37,490 bases of DNA, from positions 1-37,490 of the forward strand of contig NZ_JAPNLK010000079.1 of assembly GCF_026627505.1 (NCBI RefSeq). The letters run 5' to 3'. This document shows positions 1 to 7,382 of this stretch, piece after piece. Both the position numbers and the translations under genes were made by a program. The notes beneath the pieces are model-generated. The model saw nothing but the letters and a program-made list of their open reading frames with translations. It had not been told where the DNA came from and searched no databases. Position 1 is the stretch's first letter. Every line of letters begins with the position of its first letter. The stretch is from Streptomyces sp. H27-H5 (lineage in GTDB: Bacteria; Actinomycetota; Actinomycetes; Streptomycetales; Streptomycetaceae).

Positions 1-89
1 AGCTCGACAGCTACATCATCAACCGCAACGAGAACGCCAAGCCCTTCCGCTGGACCTACAAGGGCACCCCACTCAAGGAAGCAGCCTGA
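1..89 (+). mobile_element. IS630-type transposase, C-terminal end (partial)
   Basis: The reading frame is open from base 3 to a TGA at 87-89 and encodes 28 residues; the rest lies left of the window. The peptide includes DSYIINRNENAKPF and ends FRWTYKGTPLKEAA. The Asn/Arg-rich turn followed by a PFxWTYxGTPLK tail is the usual end of IS630-family DDE transposases in Streptomyces. The catalytic domain is not visible, so I cannot say whether the element is intact. It ends only 35 bases from the stop of mqnP, which runs the other way. The family call rests on this short tail alone. Confidence 0.6.
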
Positions 90-123
90 CCAACACCCCT
101 CCACGAACTTTCGCGGTGCAGCA

Positions 124-1047
124 CTAGAGCGCCAGGCCCCGCACCACGAGGTCCAGCAGCGCGCAGACGAACAGTGCGATGCCGATGAAGCCGTTCACCG
201 TGAAGAAGGCCCGGTTCAGGCGGGACAGGTCGTGCGGCTTCACGATGGTGTGCTCGTAGACGAAGGCCGCGACGACGATCAGCAGGCCGAACCAGAAGAT
301 CGGGCCCGCGTCCGTGGCCACCGCGTACCAGGCGAGCAGGGCGGCGGTCACCACGTGCGCCCCGCGCGCGCCCCACAGGGCCGCCGGGATGCCGAAGCGG
401 GCCGGGACCGAGCGGACGCCCTCCGCGCGGTCGGCCGCCACGTCCTGGCAGCCGAAGATCAGGTCGAAGCCGCCGATCCACACGCCGACCGCGAGGCCGA
501 GGATCACCGCGTCCCAGGACCACTCGCCGGTGATCGCCAGCCAGGCCCCGATCGGCCCGATGGCCTGGGCCAGGCCCAGGATGGCGTGCGGGAAGTCCGT
601 GAAGCGCTTCCCGTACGGGTAGACCACCATCGGGACCACGGCGAGCGGCGCCAGCATCAGGCACAGCGGGTTCAGCAGCGCCGCCGAGCCGAGGAACACG
701 ACCAGCGCGACCCCGGCCCCCGTCCAGGCGGTCCGCACCGACACCGCGCCGGTGACGAGCTCACGCCCGGCGGTGCGCGGGTTGCGGGCGTCGATCTCCC
801 GGTCGATGATCCGGTTGGCGGCCATCGCGAAGGTTCGCAGGCCCACCATGCAGACGGTGACGAGCAGCAGCTTGCCCCAGTGCACGGTCCCGTCGAGCTC
901 GAACATCGCGGTCAGGGCGGCGATGTAGGCGAAGGGCAGCGCGAAGACCGAGTGCTCGATCATCACGAGGCGCAGGAAGGCCTTCGCCTTGTTGCCGGTC
1001 TGCGGCGCCGGGCCGGGGCCGACGACGCCTTCGGCTGCCGAGGTCAT
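124..1047 (-). CDS. mqnP: UbiA-family prenyltransferase MqnP (menaquinone, futalosine pathway)
   Basis: A 307-residue polytopic membrane protein of the UbiA superfamily. It attaches a polyprenyl chain to the aromatic precursor of menaquinone in the futalosine pathway. The first Asp-rich motif reads NRIIDREID (residues 78-86) and the second QDVAADRAEG (201-210). Both bind Mg2+-diphosphate in this family. A YPYGKR loop lies near 143-148. I chose ATG 1047-1045, which overlaps the upstream gene's TGA as ATGA; the longer open frame upstream is a shadow of that gene. It is the last gene of a three-gene minus-strand operon. In Streptomyces the UbiD and UbiA genes are commonly followed by a UbiX-like flavin prenyltransferase gene. 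Here a transposase end is found instead. Confidence 0.9.
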   Translation of the reverse strand: MTSAAEGVVGPGPAPQTGNKAKAFLRLVMIEHSVFALPFAYIAALTAMFELDGTVHWGKLLLVTVCMVGLRTFAMAANRIIDREIDARNPRTAGRELVTGAVSVRTAWTGAGVALVVFLGSAALLNPLCLMLAPLAVVPMVVYPYGKRFTDFPHAILGLAQAIGPIGAWLAITGEWSWDAVILGLAVGVWIGGFDLIFGCQDVAADRAEGVRSVPARFGIPAALWGARGAHVVTAALLAWYAVATDAGPIFWFGLLIVVAAFVYEHTIVKPHDLSRLNRAFFTVNGFIGIALFVCALLDLVVRGLAL

Positions 1048-1514
1048 ACGAGACTCCTCCGGAACGCTTCGATGTCGGCCAGCAGTCGTGCGCCGGGCAG
1101 CGGCCCGGTCTCCAGGCTCTGCGCCGGCCCGTCGTGGCCCTCGGGCGGGGTGACGTGGGCGGTGAAGGACCAGTCGTCGCCCGTCGGGCGGCCGTCCAGG
1201 CGCAGCACGTCGCCCGCTTCGACGGTGAACGGCGCGGCCCCGGCGAGGCCGGCGAGCAGTCGCTCCGCGAAGTCCTCGGCCTCGATGTCGCGCAGGCCCG
1301 GCAGTTCGAAGCCGTCGCCCTCGCCGTCCTCGACGTCGGTGAGCAGCGCCCACACGTTCCCGGGGCCGGCGAACTCCTCCGGGGAGACGCCGGCCTGCTC
1401 GGCCGCCGCCCGGACTTCCTCGTCCGCCGCGTCGAGTTCCGGGCGCACGAGCGCCACGTAGGTGCTGTCGTCCCCGATGAAGAGCTCGGGACCGCCCACC
1501 GCGATCGGGCTCAC
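1044..1514 (-). CDS. Small acidic protein of unknown function in the menaquinone operon
   Basis: 156 residues, soluble and acidic, with no membrane segment and no motif I recognise. The start GTG 1514-1512 overlaps the UbiD stop (GTGA). Its own TGA overlaps the mqnP ATG (ATGA). Both junctions are therefore translationally coupled, which strongly supports a real gene between two enzymes that act in one pathway. The N-terminus reads SPIAVGGPELFIGDD, and an Asp/Glu-rich stretch follows around residues 28-90. The opposite strand is also open for exactly the same length, but that is a G+C-rich mirror frame. The function is unknown; a role in menaquinone synthesis or enzyme assembly is inferred only from position. 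Confidence 0.8.
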   Translation of the reverse strand: MSPIAVGGPELFIGDDSTYVALVRPELDAADEEVRAAAEQAGVSPEEFAGPGNVWALLTDVEDGEGDGFELPGLRDIEAEDFAERLLAGLAGAAPFTVEAGDVLRLDGRPTGDDWSFTAHVTPPEGHDGPAQSLETGPLPGARLLADIEAFRRSLV

Positions 1515-2965
1515 AGTCCGTACTCCTTCCAGCGGCGGTCCACCAGGGCCGCCGTCGCCGGGTCGGACTCCACCATGTCGGGCCAGCCGCCGTCGCGGGT
1601 GTAGCCCTCCTCGGGCAGCTTCCGGGTGGCGTCGATCCCCGCCTTGCCGCCCCAGAACTGCTGGTAGGAGGCGTGGTCGAGGTGGTCGACGGGTCCTTCC
1701 ACGACGGTCAGGTCGCGGGAGTAGTCGGTGTTGCCCAGCGCCCGCCAGGAGACCTCGTGCAGGTCGTGGACGTCGCAGTCCTTGTCCACCACGATGATCA
1801 GCTTGGTCAGCGACATCATGTGGGCGCCCCAGATGGCGTGCATGACCTTCTGCGCGTGCTTGGGGTACTTCTTGTCGATCGAGACGATCGCGCAGTTGTG
1901 GAAGCCGCCCGACTCGGGGAGGTGGTAGTCCACGATGTCCGGCACGATGATCTTGAGCAGGGGCAGGAAGAAACGTTCGGTGGCGCGCCCGAGCGGACCG
2001 TCCTCGGTCGGCGGACGGCCGACGACGATCGACTGGAGCAGGGGACGCTTGCGCATCGTCACGCAGTCGATCGTGAGTGCGGGGAACGGTTCCTGCGGCG
2101 TGTAGAAGCCGGTGTGGTCGCCGAAGGGGCCCTCGGGCAGCATCTCGCCCGGCTCCAGCCAGCCCTCGATGACGACCTCGGCGTTGGCGGGCACCTGAAG
2201 CGGGACCGTCTTGCAGTCGACCATCTCGATGCGCTTGCCCGCCACGAAGCCGGCGAAGAGGTACTCGTCGATGTCGCCGGGCAGCGGCGCGGTGGACGCG
2301 TACGTCACGGCCGGCGGACATCCGAAGGCGATGGCGACGGGCAGCCGCTCGCCCCGGGCCGCGGCGACCGCGTAGTGGTTGCGGCTGTCCTTGTGGATCT
2401 GCCAGTGCATGCCGATGGTGCGCTTGTCGTGGCGCTGGAGGCGGTACAGGCCGAGGTTGCGCACGCCCGTCTCCGGGTGCTTGGTGTGCGTCAGGCCGAG
2501 GTTGAAGAAGGACCCGCCGTCCTTGGGCCAGGTGAAGAGGGCCGGCAGCAGATCCAGGTCCACGTCGTCGCCGGTGAGCACGACCTCCTGGACGGGGGCG
2601 TCGCCCTTCACCTTCCGCGGCGGCACGTGCACCATCGAGCCGAGCTTGCCGAAGGCTTCGCGGACGCCGATGAAGCCCTGGGGCAGCTCGGGCTTGAGCA
2701 GTCCGCCGATCTTCTCGCTGATCTCCGCGTACGACTTCAGGCCGAGGGCCTTCAGGAGCCGGCGGTCGGTGCCGAAGACGTTCATGGCCAGCGGCATCGC
2801 CGAGCCCTTGACGTTCTCGAAGAGCAGCGCGGGCCCGCCCGCCTTGTTCACTCTGTCGACGATCTCCCCGATCTCCAGATACGGGTCGACTTCGGCCTTG
2901 ATGCGCTTGAGGTCGCCCTCCCGCTCCAGGGCCCGGAGCAGCGAGCGGAGATCGTCGTAAGCCAT
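1511..2965 (-). CDS. mqnL: UbiD-family decarboxylase, menaquinone biosynthesis
   Basis: 484 residues, the full length expected for prenylated-FMN-dependent UbiD decarboxylases. Seen in the sequence: RNLGLYR (about 169-175) for prFMN/metal binding, and EGPFGDHTGFY (278-288), which carries the conserved acidic residues E278 and D283 of the catalytic network. Asp at the second position is also found in E. coli UbiD. It is first in an operon with a small protein and the UbiA prenyltransferase, which fits the decarboxylation step of the futalosine menaquinone pathway. Activity needs prFMN from a UbiX partner, which is not in this window. No Shine-Dalgarno sequence is visible before ATG 2965-2963. 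A GATACT hexamer ends 7 bases upstream, so the transcript may be leaderless. Confidence 0.92.
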   Translation of the reverse strand: MAYDDLRSLLRALEREGDLKRIKAEVDPYLEIGEIVDRVNKAGGPALLFENVKGSAMPLAMNVFGTDRRLLKALGLKSYAEISEKIGGLLKPELPQGFIGVREAFGKLGSMVHVPPRKVKGDAPVQEVVLTGDDVDLDLLPALFTWPKDGGSFFNLGLTHTKHPETGVRNLGLYRLQRHDKRTIGMHWQIHKDSRNHYAVAAARGERLPVAIAFGCPPAVTYASTAPLPGDIDEYLFAGFVAGKRIEMVDCKTVPLQVPANAEVVIEGWLEPGEMLPEGPFGDHTGFYTPQEPFPALTIDCVTMRKRPLLQSIVVGRPPTEDGPLGRATERFFLPLLKIIVPDIVDYHLPESGGFHNCAIVSIDKKYPKHAQKVMHAIWGAHMMSLTKLIIVVDKDCDVHDLHEVSWRALGNTDYSRDLTVVEGPVDHLDHASYQQFWGGKAGIDATRKLPEEGYTRDGGWPDMVESDPATAALVDRRWKEYGL

Positions 2966-2972
2966 GGGGCCC

Positions 2973-2978
2973 AGTATC
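2973..2978 (-). promoter_or_regulatory. Candidate -10 box for a leaderless mqn operon transcript
   Basis: On the minus strand GATACT is followed by GGGCCCC and then the UbiD start ATG. A transcript starting 6-8 bases after this hexamer would begin at or next to the ATG. No purine-rich ribosome site lies in the gap. I found no good -35 hexamer at the usual 16-18 base spacing; the nearest TGACGC is about 20 bases away. The call is tentative. Confidence 0.3.
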
Positions 2979-3055
2979 CGTCACCAACTACCCTGGGAGC
3001 GTCACCGGGGCCCGACGCGGTCCCGCCGCCACTGCCTGGGAGTCGGTCCCGCACC

Positions 3056-3427
3056 GTGCTGCGCTATCTGCCCTTCCTGCTTCTCATCGCGCTGACCGTC
3101 TATGCCTTCATCGACTGTCTGAACACGCCGGAGGAGGAGGTCAAGCACCTGCAGAAGGTGGTCTGGGTCCTCATCGTCCTGGTCTTCCCGATCGTCGGGG
3201 CGATCGTCTGGCTGTACTCGGGCAAGAAGCGGCAGGCGTCCGCCGGCCGGGCCGGCCGCACGCGCTGGGTCGCGCCCGACGACAACCCGGAGTTCCTGAA
3301 CTCGCTGCGCGAGGAGCAGGACCGCACCAGGGAGCGGGACGACGAGACGGACGCGGCGAAGGACGCCGAGAAGGACACGGACCGCGAGCAGGACAAGGAC
3401 CGCGACCGGGACCACGACAAGGACTAG
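3056..3427 (+). CDS. Small membrane protein, PLDc_N-type N-terminus
   Basis: 123 residues starting at GTG 3056. The first half has two membrane segments (about 4-20 and 36-54) separated by CLNTPEEEV. It ends in WLYSGKKR, the typical form of the short actinobacterial PLDc_N (cardiolipin synthase N-terminal) membrane proteins. The second half is a charged soluble tail ending in alternating Asp/Arg/Lys (RDRDHDKD). The catalytic HKD phospholipase domain is absent, so it is not an enzyme of that family by itself. It is divergent from the mqn operon. The open frame continues upstream through the mqnL antisense, but that part is a shadow. The role is unknown. Confidence 0.75.
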   Translation: MLRYLPFLLLIALTVYAFIDCLNTPEEEVKHLQKVVWVLIVLVFPIVGAIVWLYSGKKRQASAGRAGRTRWVAPDDNPEFLNSLREEQDRTRERDDETDAAKDAEKDTDREQDKDRDRDHDKD

Positions 3428-3453
3428 GGCGCGGGCCGCACCCGGACGGGGGG

Positions 3454-4330
3454 CTAGCCGGTCGGCAGGTCGAGCCCGGCGTGGACCTGGTCGAGGATCG
3501 TGGGCCGCAGGGCGATCGCCGTGGCCCGGCCGTCGGGTGCCACGGTCAGGTTCGTCCAGATCACGAGCGTGACGTCGTTGTCCGGGTCGTGTCCGATGAA
3601 GGAGTTGAACCCCGGGAGTTCACCGCCGTGGTAGTACATGGCGGCGTTCGGGGCGAACCGCTGGTGCGCGATGCCGTGGCCGTACTCCTGTCCGTGCGCG
3701 TCCGGGCCCTCGGACTGCGGGCTGCCCAGCCACTCCTTCTGAGTCGCGGCGTTCAGGACCTTGCCCGACACCAGGGCCCGGATCCAGGCCGCCAGGTAGC
3801 CCGCTGCGCATCTTCAGCAGCTCGGCGAGGGTGATGTGCGCGCCGTTCGGCACGCCCGGGACGTAATCGGACACCGGGTCGGTGAGTCGGAGCGCGCCGT
3901 CCTGGGCGAGCAGCATGATCAGTGCGGACGTCATCGTCTTGGTGTTGGAGGCGATGCGGAAATGGTCGCGCGTGTCCGGCGGGGTGGTCTTGCCGAGTTC
4001 GCTCGTGCCGACGATCGCCCGGAAGGTCCCCTGGGGGGTCTGCAACAGGACGACCGCACCGGGCACCGAGAGCTTCTGCGCGGCGCGGGCCACGGCGGCC
4101 TGGAAGGCGGCCGGGTCGATCGGCTCGAGGGCCGACGCCGCGGGGGTCGGGGTGTTCGCCGCGGCGGGCGGGGGCGGTGGTCGGGTCGCCGCCGTGGCTG
4201 CCGATCCGGCGGGAACGGCGCCGCCCGCGATCACGAGGGCCATGCAGGGTGCGAGCGAGGCCGCTCGGGAGCTCCTCGTGCGATCACCACAGCCGTTGCG
4301 TTCACCGCCTCCCTTATGTCGCGAAATCAC
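3454..4330 (-). pseudogene. Serine beta-lactamase/DD-peptidase-like hydrolase, broken by internal deletion
   Basis: The remnant of a secreted class C-like serine hydrolase. The N-terminal part (4330 down to about 3800) has an Ala/Pro-rich secretory leader, a DHFRIASNTK segment carrying the catalytic SxxK, and LAELLKMRSGL. Reading then jumps to a second frame that begins LAAWIRALVSGKVLNAATQ and runs through HGGELPGFNS, the third active-site box, to TAG at 3454. In intact relatives these two segments are separated by roughly 120-150 residues that include the Tyr-x-Asn motif. Here they are fused at about 3795-3800 and out of frame. An in-frame stop ends the first reading frame at 3620. The start is uncertain: GTG 4330 overlaps the LysR stop but has no good ribosome site. 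Confidence 0.8.
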
Positions 4331-5274
4331 CCAATTTTACCAGCGTGGGCGGCCCCCTGCGCGGCCCCTCCGCCCGCCGCGCCCCGCCCCACCGTGTCGA
4401 GCGCCGCGCTCGCGAAGGCCCGTACCGCGCCCGAGTTGTCGGCCGCGCGCCAGACCAGGCCGTAGCCGGCGGGCTCGGCGTCCGAGAAGGGGACGTACGC
4501 GACGCCCGGGCGGGCGAAGTACGTCGCCGCGTGCGCGGCGACCAGCAGCGCGCCCCGGCCCGCGGCGACCAGCATCAGCGCCTCCTGCATGTTCGTCACC
4601 TCCGGGCCGCGTCCGATCGGCCGGCCGGCCGGGGTGCGCGCGGGCGTCAGGTACGCGCGGCGGTACGGCGGCAGGTCCCCGCCGATGCTCAGCAGCGCGA
4701 CCCCCGCCAGGTCCTCCATGGACACCGACTCCCGCGCGGCCAGCGGGTGCCCGGCGGGCACGGCCAGCGCCCGCTCCTCGACGAACAGCACCGGCCCCTC
4801 CCCCAGGTCCGACTCCCGCACCGGGAACTCGGCGAAGGCGACGTCGAAGTCGCCGCTGCGCAACTGCCCGTACGGATCCGAGAGCGGCACCTCGCACACC
4901 TCGACGGCCAGGCCGGGGTGGGTGACGCGCAGTGCTTCGGCGACCCGCAGGACGACTTCCCCGGCGGGCGGCGTGGTGAAGCCGACGTGCAGCACCCCGT
5001 CGGCGGCACGGGCGGTGGCGGCGGCCCGGTCGAGGGCGGCGGCGATCCCCCGGCGGTGCGGCTCCAGGTCGGTGCGCAACTGCGCGCCGAGGGCGGTGAG
5101 GACGACGCGGCGGCTGGTCCGCAGGAACAGCGGCGCGCCGATGCGGCGCTCCAGGCGCTGGACGAGTTGGCTGACGCGGGCGCGGGACAGCAGCATCCGT
5201 TCGGCGGTCCGGCCGAAGTGCAGTTCCTCCGCGAGGATCAGGAAGCAGTCGAGCTCGTCGCGATCGGTAAGCAT
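4327..5274 (-). CDS. LysR-family transcriptional regulator
   Basis: 315 residues. The N-terminal winged helix-turn-helix (about 1-62) reads DELDCFLILAEELHFGRTAE and continues to QLVQRLERRIGAPLFLR, the standard LysR pattern. Residues about 90-290 form the effector-binding domain, with DVAFAEFPV near 145. It is divergent from a drug-exporter-type MFS gene across about 110 bases, the classic LysR regulator-target layout. I infer that it controls that exporter and itself. No clear ribosome site precedes ATG 5274-5272. The C-terminal tail is Gly/Ala-rich. The effector cannot be told from sequence. Confidence 0.9.
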   Translation of the reverse strand: MLTDRDELDCFLILAEELHFGRTAERMLLSRARVSQLVQRLERRIGAPLFLRTSRRVVLTALGAQLRTDLEPHRRGIAAALDRAAATARAADGVLHVGFTTPPAGEVVLRVAEALRVTHPGLAVEVCEVPLSDPYGQLRSGDFDVAFAEFPVRESDLGEGPVLFVEERALAVPAGHPLAARESVSMEDLAGVALLSIGGDLPPYRRAYLTPARTPAGRPIGRGPEVTNMQEALMLVAAGRGALLVAAHAATYFARPGVAYVPFSDAEPAGYGLVWRAADNSGAVRAFASAALDTVGRGAAGGGAAQGAAHAGKIG

Positions 5275-5278
5275 GGCT

Positions 5279-5293
5279 GAACGAACGTTGTTC
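5279..5293. promoter_or_regulatory. Candidate LysR operator
   Basis: GAACGAACGTTGTTC is an imperfect palindrome with GAAC/GTTC ends (5 of 7 positions pair) just upstream of the LysR start. The half GTTGTTC recurs about 16 bases further toward the MFS gene. Position in the divergent gap suggests autoregulation. This is seen by eye only. Confidence 0.3.
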
Positions 5294-5383
5294 TCTTCGG
5301 CGTTGTTCCCCCTCTGGCGGCAGACGAAGGTGGTGGGGCCGGCAACTCCCCCTCCCTTCCCTTCCGTTCTGTGAGGTTGTCCC

Positions 5384-6895
5384 GTGTCCGATCACATCAA
5401 CGACGGCAGGATCGACAGGCGCCGCTGGGGCGTGCTCCTCGTCCTGTGCGGTGCGATCTTCCTCGAAGGCATCGACGTGGCGATGCTGAACGTGGCCCTG
5501 CCCTCGATCCGCGCCGACCTCGGGCTGGAGACCGGCGAACTCCAGTGGGTGATGAGCGCCTACGTGCTCGGCTACGGCGGCTTCATGCTGTTGGGCGGCC
5601 GTGCGGCCGACCTGTTCGGGCGGCGGCGGATGTTCGTCGGCTGGCTGGCCGTCTTCCTGCTCTTCTCCGGCCTGGGCGGACTCGCCACCGAGGGCTGGCA
5701 GTTGGTCGCCGCCCGGTTCGTCACCGGGGTCGCGGCGGCCTTCATGACACCGGCCGGACTGTCGATCATCACCACCGGCTTCGAGGAGGGGCCGCAGCGG
5801 GAGAAGGCGCTGCTGGTGTACTCCGCAACGGCTGCCGGCGGTTTCTCCATCGGGCTCGTCGCGGGCGGGCTGCTGACCTCCGCCGGGTGGCGGTGGGTGT
5901 TCTTCGCGCCGGTGGCGCCGGCCGCGCTGATCCTGTTGGGCGCGCTGGCCCTCGTACCGCGTGAGGTGCGCGGGGCGACCCGGGGACGTCTCGACCTGCC
6001 GGGCGGGGTGTTGGTGACCGCGGCGGTGGTGCTGCTGGTGTGGGGCGTGGAGGAGACCACGGTCTGGCCGGCCGCGCTGGGGCTCGCCCTGCTGGGCGCG
6101 TTCGCCCTGGTGGAGCGGCGGACGGCGGAGCCGTTGATCCGGCTCGGCATCCTGCGCTCCGGGGCGCTGGTGCGCGCCAACGCCGCGGCGCTGCTGTTCT
6201 CGGGGGCGTTCTTCGGCTTCCAGTTCCTGGTGGTGCTGTACCTCCAGGAACTGCGCGGCTGGTCGACGCTGGAGACCAGCTTCGCGATGATCGTGATCGG
6301 GATCGACGCCGTGCTGTCGCCGACGTTGGTGCCGAGGCTGGTCGGGCGGATCGGCAACGGCCGGCTGATCTTCGGCGGGCTGCTGCTGGCGGCGCTCTCG
6401 TACGGGCTGTTCCTGCCGCTGGGCGCCGACTGGACGTACCTGATGATGCTGCCGAGCCTGATCCTGCTCGGGTTGGCGTTCGCGCTGGTCTACGGGCCGC
6501 TGACGATCGTGGCGACCGAGGGCGTCGAGGAGTCCGAGCAGGGGCTGGCGGGCGGGCTGCTGTACACGTCCTTCCAGTTCGGGGCGGCCGTCGGGCTGGC
6601 CGCCGTGACCGGCGTGGCCTCGGCGTACGCCGACCCGCTGACGGGCTACCGGGCCGCTCTGCTGGTGCCGTTCGCGGCGGTTCTCGCGGCCGCGGCGGTC
6701 AGCGCGCCGGGCCTGCGCCGGCGACGCGCCGGCGGAGCCGGGAAGGTGACCGCGACCGGGCCCGGGGGCGAGGCCGCGTCCGGCCCCTCAGCCCACTCCT
6801 CGGCCGACCCCTCGACCGACTCGGTCGGCGCGGCGGCCGGCGCGGCGGCCGGGACCCCCGGGCCGGGTCCGGCGCCGAAGCCGGTGGGGGCCTGA
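5384..6895 (+). CDS. MFS exporter, DHA2 (14-helix, EmrB/QacA-like) type
   Basis: 503 residues starting at GTG 5384, with GTGAGG about 8 bases upstream. The first helix carries the antiporter signature FLEGIDVAMLNVALPSI (about 25-41). The loop between helices 2 and 3 has GGRAADLFGRRRMF, MFS motif A. The hydrophobic pattern continues to about residue 440, long enough for 14 helices. The last 60 residues are a Gly/Ala/Pro/Ser-rich cytoplasmic tail with no homology I can name. It probably exports a drug or metabolite by proton antiport. The substrate is unknown. Control by the divergent LysR protein is likely. Confidence 0.9.
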   Translation: MSDHINDGRIDRRRWGVLLVLCGAIFLEGIDVAMLNVALPSIRADLGLETGELQWVMSAYVLGYGGFMLLGGRAADLFGRRRMFVGWLAVFLLFSGLGGLATEGWQLVAARFVTGVAAAFMTPAGLSIITTGFEEGPQREKALLVYSATAAGGFSIGLVAGGLLTSAGWRWVFFAPVAPAALILLGALALVPREVRGATRGRLDLPGGVLVTAAVVLLVWGVEETTVWPAALGLALLGAFALVERRTAEPLIRLGILRSGALVRANAAALLFSGAFFGFQFLVVLYLQELRGWSTLETSFAMIVIGIDAVLSPTLVPRLVGRIGNGRLIFGGLLLAALSYGLFLPLGADWTYLMMLPSLILLGLAFALVYGPLTIVATEGVEESEQGLAGGLLYTSFQFGAAVGLAAVTGVASAYADPLTGYRAALLVPFAAVLAAAAVSAPGLRRRRAGGAGKVTATGPGGEAASGPSAHSSADPSTDSVGAAAGAAAGTPGPGPAPKPVGA

Positions 6896-6909
6896 CCACC
6901 CGGCGACGC

Positions 6910-6960
6910 CACCCGGACCCCGCCCTGCCCGGTCACACGGCCCAGGGCAGGGTCCGGGTG
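6910..6960. terminator. Bidirectional terminator between MFS and cupin genes
   Basis: CACCCGGACCC...TGCCC pairs with GGGCAGGGTCCGGGTG across a 14-base loop, with a small bulge in the left arm. The right arm lies inside the last codons of the cupin gene. It serves two convergent genes and has no T-run. Confidence 0.55.
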
Positions 6961-7304
6961 CCTTCCGTGCCGGTGACGGAGACGATGCCGTCGGCGCGCA
7001 TGGCGACGTGGGCCTCGAACCGTTCGGGAGAGCTGATGCGACGGGGCACGTCGGGCGGCAGGACCAGGGTCCGGCCCGCGGCGACCGTCTCGGTGCGGCC
7101 CTCGGAGGTGACCTCCAGGGTGCCCGAGGTGACCGTCCAGACCTGCTCGCGGGTGACGGAGTGCTCGGGGCCGGCGCTCCCGGCGGGCATGTCGACGTGC
7201 CAGGTGCTCAGTTCGGCGCTACCCCGGCTGGGGGCGGCGTGGCCGGTCATCGTGGCGTTCGGGGTGACGGTGACGTGGTCGGGGGAAGGGTGGATCACGC
7301 GCAC
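6933..7304 (-). CDS. Small cupin-domain protein
   Basis: 123 residues starting at GTG 7304-7302, with GAGAGGA about 7 bases upstream. It is a single cupin barrel. The first motif region EHSVTREQVWTVTSGTLEV (48-66) keeps one His, Glu and Gly, but the usual paired HxH is not clear. The second motif region is weak (VLPPDVPRRI, about 81-90). Metal binding is therefore doubtful, and it may be a ligand-sensing or structural cupin. It is divergent from a MarR regulator, with two near-identical palindromes in the 78-base gap. I infer that MarR represses it. The substrate is unknown. Confidence 0.85.
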   Translation of the reverse strand: MRVIHPSPDHVTVTPNATMTGHAAPSRGSAELSTWHVDMPAGSAGPEHSVTREQVWTVTSGTLEVTSEGRTETVAAGRTLVLPPDVPRRISSPERFEAHVAMRADGIVSVTGTEGTRTLPWAV

Positions 7305-7324
7305 GGCGGAGTCCTCTCGAAGGT

Positions 7325-7370
7325 GAGTAAAGTTGCTTTACTCGCTGATCCGAGTAAAGCAGATTGACTC
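7325..7370. promoter_or_regulatory. Twin MarR operators in the cupin/MarR divergent promoter
   Basis: Site 1 (7325-7343) is a perfect 8-3-8 inverted repeat, GAGTAAAG-TTG-CTTTACTC. Site 2 (7352-7370) repeats the first arm exactly and the second with 6 of 8 matches, again with a 3-base spacer. The centres are 27 bases apart. The A/T-rich arms stand out in this genome. Two dyads between divergent genes, one of which is a MarR, is the standard arrangement for autorepression plus target repression. Confidence 0.75.
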
Positions 7371-7382
7371 ACCCGTGTCACC

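Noticed and set aside
1673..3050. Long plus-strand open frame antisense to the UbiD gene
   Set aside because: It mirrors the UbiD codons, has His/Val/Arg-rich nonsense composition and no start site. Only the part from 3056 on is a real gene.
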